The notes beneath the pieces are model-generated. The model made no database searches. It worked only from the letters and a program-made list of their open reading frames with translations, and had not been told where the DNA came from. Shown here one piece after another: positions 5,591 through 8,650 of a stretch of 8,650 nucleotides of DNA. Origin of the DNA: Flavobacterium sp. Lineage in GTDB: Bacteria; Bacteroidota; Bacteroidia; Flavobacteriales; Flavobacteriaceae. Positions within the stretch are counted from its first letter, which is position 1, and each line of letters opens with the position of its first letter. The stretch spans positions 1 through 8,650 of the forward strand of contig JAHEBK010000055.1 of NCBI GenBank assembly GCA_024642295.1, written 5' to 3'. Position numbers and translations under genes: made by a program.

Positions 5591-5615
5591 AAAAAAACGC
5601 TCTCAAGGAGCGTTT
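5591..5615 (-). terminator. Terminator of the rnr / head-GIN / lysE operon
   Basis: AAACGCTC (5595-5602) pairs with GAGCGTTT (5608-5615) around a 5-base loop. On the minus strand the hairpin is followed by a U tract encoded by the A run 5591-5597. It lies 3 bases past the lysE-like stop codon. Confidence 0.92.
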
Positions 5616-5618
5616 ATA

Positions 5619-6302
5619 TTACTGTTTATGTTCAATTTTATTAATGAATTGTTTTGCTCTTTCTTTTTCTCCTGGGAAAAATCCTTGTGTCATTAAAACC
5701 ACTCCAAAGACCATTAAAACAATACAAATTCCTTTTTTAATTATAAGAATATTAGAAGGAGTCATTTTGTTTTTTAATTGTTTAGCTAAAACTATTTTCA
5801 AACTATCCACTAACAAATAAGTAATGATTACTGTAGTAAAAAAAGTTAACATTCTGGAAGTTTGCATGTCCAGTTTTGGTCCAACTGATATAATTACTGC
5901 CATCCAAAATCCTAAAACTCCAATATTAATAATATTTAAAAAGAACCCTTTAAAAAATAAACTCAAATAGTTTTTACGTATAATTTCATTATCAATTGCT
6001 TTGGTATCAATCTTCTTTCCTTTTTTTAATTTGATAAAGGAAATTAACCCGTAAGCAAGCATTAACATCCCTCCAAAAATAAAAATTGAAGGTTCATCTT
6101 TTAAAGCTTTAATCATTCTATAACTTCCTAAATAGGCTAAAGAAAGGAAAAATACATCAGCTAATACAACCCCTAAGTCAAATACAATAGCAGCCCTAAA
6201 TCCTTTTATTATACTGGTTTCAAGTAAAATAAAAAAAACAGGACCAATCATAAAACTTAAAAATATTCCCCAAGGAATACCAGATAAAATATCGTTTATC
6301 AT
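5619..6302 (-). CDS. LysE/RhtB-family amino-acid exporter
   Basis: A 227-residue integral inner-membrane protein with six likely helices at about 9-28, 38-60, 73-92, 115-140, 150-172 and 187-207, the usual LysE topology. Near the N-terminus GIFLSFMIGPVFFILLETSI carries the family GP motif (20-21), followed by KGFRAA, where family members typically have G-R-A. The helix-4 position that often reads NPK is NIIN here (123-126). Charged loop (KLKKGKKIDTKAIDNE) between helices 3 and 4 and a charged C-terminal tail. The family exports amino acids or related metabolites by proton exchange; the substrate cannot be told from sequence. It lies 38 bases after the head-GIN gene and is the last gene before a strong terminator, so probably part of that operon. 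Confidence 0.88.
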   Translation of the reverse strand: MINDILSGIPWGIFLSFMIGPVFFILLETSIIKGFRAAIVFDLGVVLADVFFLSLAYLGSYRMIKALKDEPSIFIFGGMLMLAYGLISFIKLKKGKKIDTKAIDNEIIRKNYLSLFFKGFFLNIINIGVLGFWMAVIISVGPKLDMQTSRMLTFFTTVIITYLLVDSLKIVLAKQLKNKMTPSNILIIKKGICIVLMVFGVVLMTQGFFPGEKERAKQFINKIEHKQ

Positions 6303-6340
6303 TAAGATTATAAATTTATTTTATAATAAAAGAATGCAAT

Positions 6341-7009
6341 TTAATTCATTTCTTCTATTTTTCCTCCCAGTACAGTGGCTTTATTTATTTGTTTTGGTTT
6401 TCCATAAATCATTACGGAGCCTCCTGCCCTTACTTTTGCGTCTACTAAGGTTGTTGCATGTATTTCAGCCGAACCTCCCGCAGAAACGTTTATTGTAGTT
6501 TGTGAAGTATGTAAATCAGCTGCTTCTAGAATACCGCCCGTCATAATAGTTACTTCTTGATTATTGGCTTTACCTGATAATTCAATTAAACCACCAGTTA
6601 CAGCTTTTACATTCGCTTTTTCAGCATCAATTTCTAAATGAATTTCAGCTCCTTCCCTAGCACTAATATTCATAATAGTCGCTTTAAAAACAGCGTTACT
6701 TGAAACATAAGAACCTTCGCTAGCACTTACTTCATCAATATTTTTGAAATACAATTGAATTGTAATATCATCACCTGAAAGTAATTTAGGAAAAGGCATT
6801 CTAATTTTTAATTCTCCGTTTTTATTAACCGTTTCTAATTCTGAAGCTCTACTTCCTTTGATGACGATTTTGTTTTCATTACTCGCAATCAATTTGACAT
6901 TTACTTTGTCGAAAACACTTACTGCATTAAAATCTCCTAAACTCTTCGTAACCTGTGCAAATGTGATTTGGGAAAAAATCACTAAAGCTAACATCCATAC
7001 TTTTTTCAT
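6341..7009 (-). CDS. Secreted head-GIN-domain (DUF2807) protein
   Basis: A 222-residue exported protein. Residues 1-18 are a signal peptide (MKKVWMLALVIFSQITFA) with expected cleavage before Q19. DFNAVSVFDKVNVKLIAS (26-43) and the following NKIVIKGS are the opening strands typical of the DUF2807 putative auto-transporter adhesin, head GIN domain. The remainder is a repetitive beta-helix: glycine turns such as SEGS, REGA, TGGL, TGGI, AGGS, AGGS and LGGK recur about every 19 residues from about 98 to 217. Members are common in Bacteroidota, are predicted extracytoplasmic, and have no firm function despite the adhesin label. Its ATG is 17 bases after the rnr stop, so it is likely co-transcribed with rnr. 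No autotransporter barrel or T9SS C-terminal sorting domain is visible. Confidence 0.88.
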   Translation of the reverse strand: MKKVWMLALVIFSQITFAQVTKSLGDFNAVSVFDKVNVKLIASNENKIVIKGSRASELETVNKNGELKIRMPFPKLLSGDDITIQLYFKNIDEVSASEGSYVSSNAVFKATIMNISAREGAEIHLEIDAEKANVKAVTGGLIELSGKANNQEVTIMTGGILEAADLHTSQTTINVSAGGSAEIHATTLVDAKVRAGGSVMIYGKPKQINKATVLGGKIEEMN

Positions 7010-7026
7010 TTTTTTTCTTTTGATAA

Positions 7027-8650
7027 TTATTCATTTCTTTTGATAAAGTTGAAATCCAATTGTTTTTTAACTAAATCTGCGTTCTTAACAGTAACGTAGA
7101 TTTCATCTCCTAATTGCAACAATCGTTCCGAAGTAGCACCTACTAAGGCATATTGTTTTTCATCAAATGAATAATAATCTTCTTTTATATCACGGGTACG
7201 AACCATTCCTTCGCACTTATTTTCGACAATTTCGACATAAATTCCCCATTCTGTAACCCCTGAAATAACTCCCAAAAATTCTTGGTCTTTATGATCTTGC
7301 ATGTATTTCACCTGCATGTATTTGATAGAATCTCTTTCAGCATTAGTGGCCAAACCCTCCATAGTAGAACAATGCAAACATTTGGTTTCATACACTTCTT
7401 CATCCACTGATTTTCCTCCGTCAAGGTAAAATTGTAACAAACGATGTACCATGACATCAGGATAACGACGAATTGGAGAAGTAAAATGAGAATAATAATC
7501 AAAAGCCAATCCGTAATGTCCAATATTATCTGTTGAATATTTAGCTTTACTCATCGAACGAATCGCTAAAGTATCGATTAAATTTTGTTCTTTTTTTCCA
7601 CTTACATCAGCCATTAATTGATTCAATGATTTCGAAATATCATCTTTATTTCTAAAATCAATTTTATAACCAAACTTAGCAATAACGGTTTGCATCGCTA
7701 TTAATTTATCTTCATTAGGTTCGTCGTGAATACGATAAATAAAGGTTTTCTTTTGTTTACCAATGTATTCAGCCACTTTCTTATTAGCCAAAAGCATGAA
7801 TTCTTCAATCAAATGATTGGCATCTTTCGATATTTTAAAATACACTCCTTCTGGTTCTCCATCTTGATCCAAATTGAATTTTACTTCCACTTTATCAAAT
7901 GAAATAGCTCCAGCTTGCATTCTTTTACGACGGAAAATCTTGGCTAATTCATCTAATTTAAGCGTTGCTGAGACAATTTCTGGCGAAACTTGATACGAAC
8001 TACCGGTAATTGAAATATCTTCAGGAATAGTATCGTCTTTCGTTTCTATAATATATTGCGCTTCTTCGTAAGCAAAACGTTGGTCAGAGAAAATAACTGT
8101 TCTACCAAACCATTGATTCACTACTTGACATTTCTCAGTAATTTCAAAAACAGCTGAAAAAGTATATTTTTCCTCTTGTGGACGTAATGAACAAGCAAAA
8201 TTGGATAATACTTCTGGTAACATTGGTACTACTCTATCAACTAAATAAACCGATGTTGCTCTTTGATAAGCTTCATCATCTAGAATAGTTCCTTCTTCGA
8301 GATAATACGAAACATCAGCAATGTGAATTCCTATTTCGTAATTTCCATTCTCAAGTTGTTTGAATGATAAAGCATCATCAAAATCTTTGGCATCTTTTGG
8401 ATCAATCGTAAACGTTAGCGTATCACGCATGTCACGACGATTGGCAATTTCAGCTTCACTAATCGAAGTATCAATCTTTTGTGCATAGGTTTCCACTTCA
8501 ATAGGAAATTCAGCTGGCAAACCATATTCGGCTAAAATAGCATGAATTTCGGTATCGTGTTCTCCAGGTTTTCCTAAAACTTTTATCACTTTTCCAAAAG
8601 GACTATCGGCTCTTTTTGGCCAATCTTCGATATGAACTAAAACCACATCA
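7027..8650 (-). CDS. rnr: Ribonuclease R, C-terminal three quarters (5' end outside window)
   Basis: An RNB-family 3'-to-5' exoribonuclease that degrades structured RNA in the cytoplasm. The frame is open to the window edge; the first visible codons read DVVLVHIEDWP, which is the end of a cold-shock OB domain, so the N-terminal domains (roughly 180 residues for a flavobacterial enzyme) lie outside. Counting from the codon at 8646, the RNB catalytic motif IDPKDAKDFDDA is at 81-92, holding the Asp cluster that binds magnesium; GIHIADVSYYL is at 106-116, and HFTSPIRRYPD at 387-397. The S1 RNA-binding domain covers about 456-537 (FLGVISGVTEWGIYVEI). There is no long basic C-terminal tail as in E. 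coli. The GTG at 8646 is internal, not a start. It heads an operon with the head-GIN and LysE-like genes. Confidence 0.96.
   Translation of the reverse strand, partial: DVVLVHIEDWPKRADSPFGKVIKVLGKPGEHDTEIHAILAEYGLPAEFPIEVETYAQKIDTSISEAEIANRRDMRDTLTFTIDPKDAKDFDDALSFKQLENGNYEIGIHIADVSYYLEEGTILDDEAYQRATSVYLVDRVVPMLPEVLSNFACSLRPQEEKYTFSAVFEITEKCQVVNQWFGRTVIFSDQRFAYEEAQYIIETKDDTIPEDISITGSSYQVSPEIVSATLKLDELAKIFRRKRMQAGAISFDKVEVKFNLDQDGEPEGVYFKISKDANHLIEEFMLLANKKVAEYIGKQKKTFIYRIHDEPNEDKLIAMQTVIAKFGYKIDFRNKDDISKSLNQLMADVSGKKEQNLIDTLAIRSMSKAKYSTDNIGHYGLAFDYYSHFTSPIRRYPDVMVHRLLQFYLDGGKSVDEEVYETKCLHCSTMEGLATNAERDSIKYMQVKYMQDHKDQEFLGVISGVTEWGIYVEIVENKCEGMVRTRDIKEDYYSFDEKQYALVGATSERLLQLGDEIYVTVKNADLVKKQLDFNFIKRNE

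Noticed and set aside
6858..7043. 61-codon plus-strand open frame over the head-GIN gene start
   Set aside because: Antisense to the signal peptide and first strands; its hydrophobic look mirrors the signal-peptide codons.
7308..7523. 71-codon minus-strand open frame within rnr
   Set aside because: Out of frame with the conserved SPIRRYPD and S1 region, which is clearly the coding frame.
8644..8646. GTG at 8646 as the rnr start codon
   Set aside because: The frame stays open to the window edge and the visible sequence begins inside the cold-shock OB domain, so the true start is outside.

Overview
The window looks like chromosomal backbone from a member of the Flavobacteriaceae (Bacteroidota), most probably Flavobacterium or a close relative. 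The DNA is very AT-rich. Start codons follow A/T-rich leaders without clear Shine-Dalgarno sequences, and several promoters match the Bacteroidota -7 box TAnnTTTG. The proteins read as typical of that family: a GlnRS with a C-terminal extension, a head-GIN-domain protein next to RNase R, and a YtxH / holin-like / small-protein cassette. The genus call is inference from style, not from a marker gene.

Layout, left to right. (1) Positions 1-246, minus: the N-terminus of an exported, probable outer-membrane beta-barrel protein, cut by the window edge. (2) 322-1305, plus: a membrane-anchored SPFH/Band 7 protein, ending at a bidirectional terminator. (3) 1338-2321, minus: a three-gene cassette transcribed ytxH-like, then a two-TM holin/YqjE-like gene, then a small DUF6327-like gene, resembling an envelope or stress module. 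(4) 2592-4715, minus: glnS with its own terminator and promoter. (5) 4822-5181, plus: folB, divergent from glnS across a phased heptamer inverted repeat. (6) 5308-5378, plus: tRNA-Cys(GCA) with a textbook promoter and terminator, followed by a second, decayed copy of its 3' end and terminator. (7) 5619-8650, minus: an apparent operon rnr (5' end outside the window), head-GIN protein, LysE-family exporter, closed by a strong terminator.

Most of this is housekeeping: translation (glnS, tRNA-Cys), folate synthesis (folB), RNA turnover (rnr), membrane organisation (SPFH) and envelope functions. I see no CRISPR array, transposase, integrase, toxin-antitoxin pair or recognisable defence system. The non-routine features are the duplicated tRNA-Cys 3' end (a possible attachment-site scar), the heptamer inverted repeat between glnS and folB, the GlnRS tail of about 155 residues that does not read as YqeY, and the three-gene membrane cassette. 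I do not find a convincing new multi-gene system. No stretch over 300 bases lacks a gene; the longest gaps are 2322-2591 and 5379-5618, and both are described below.
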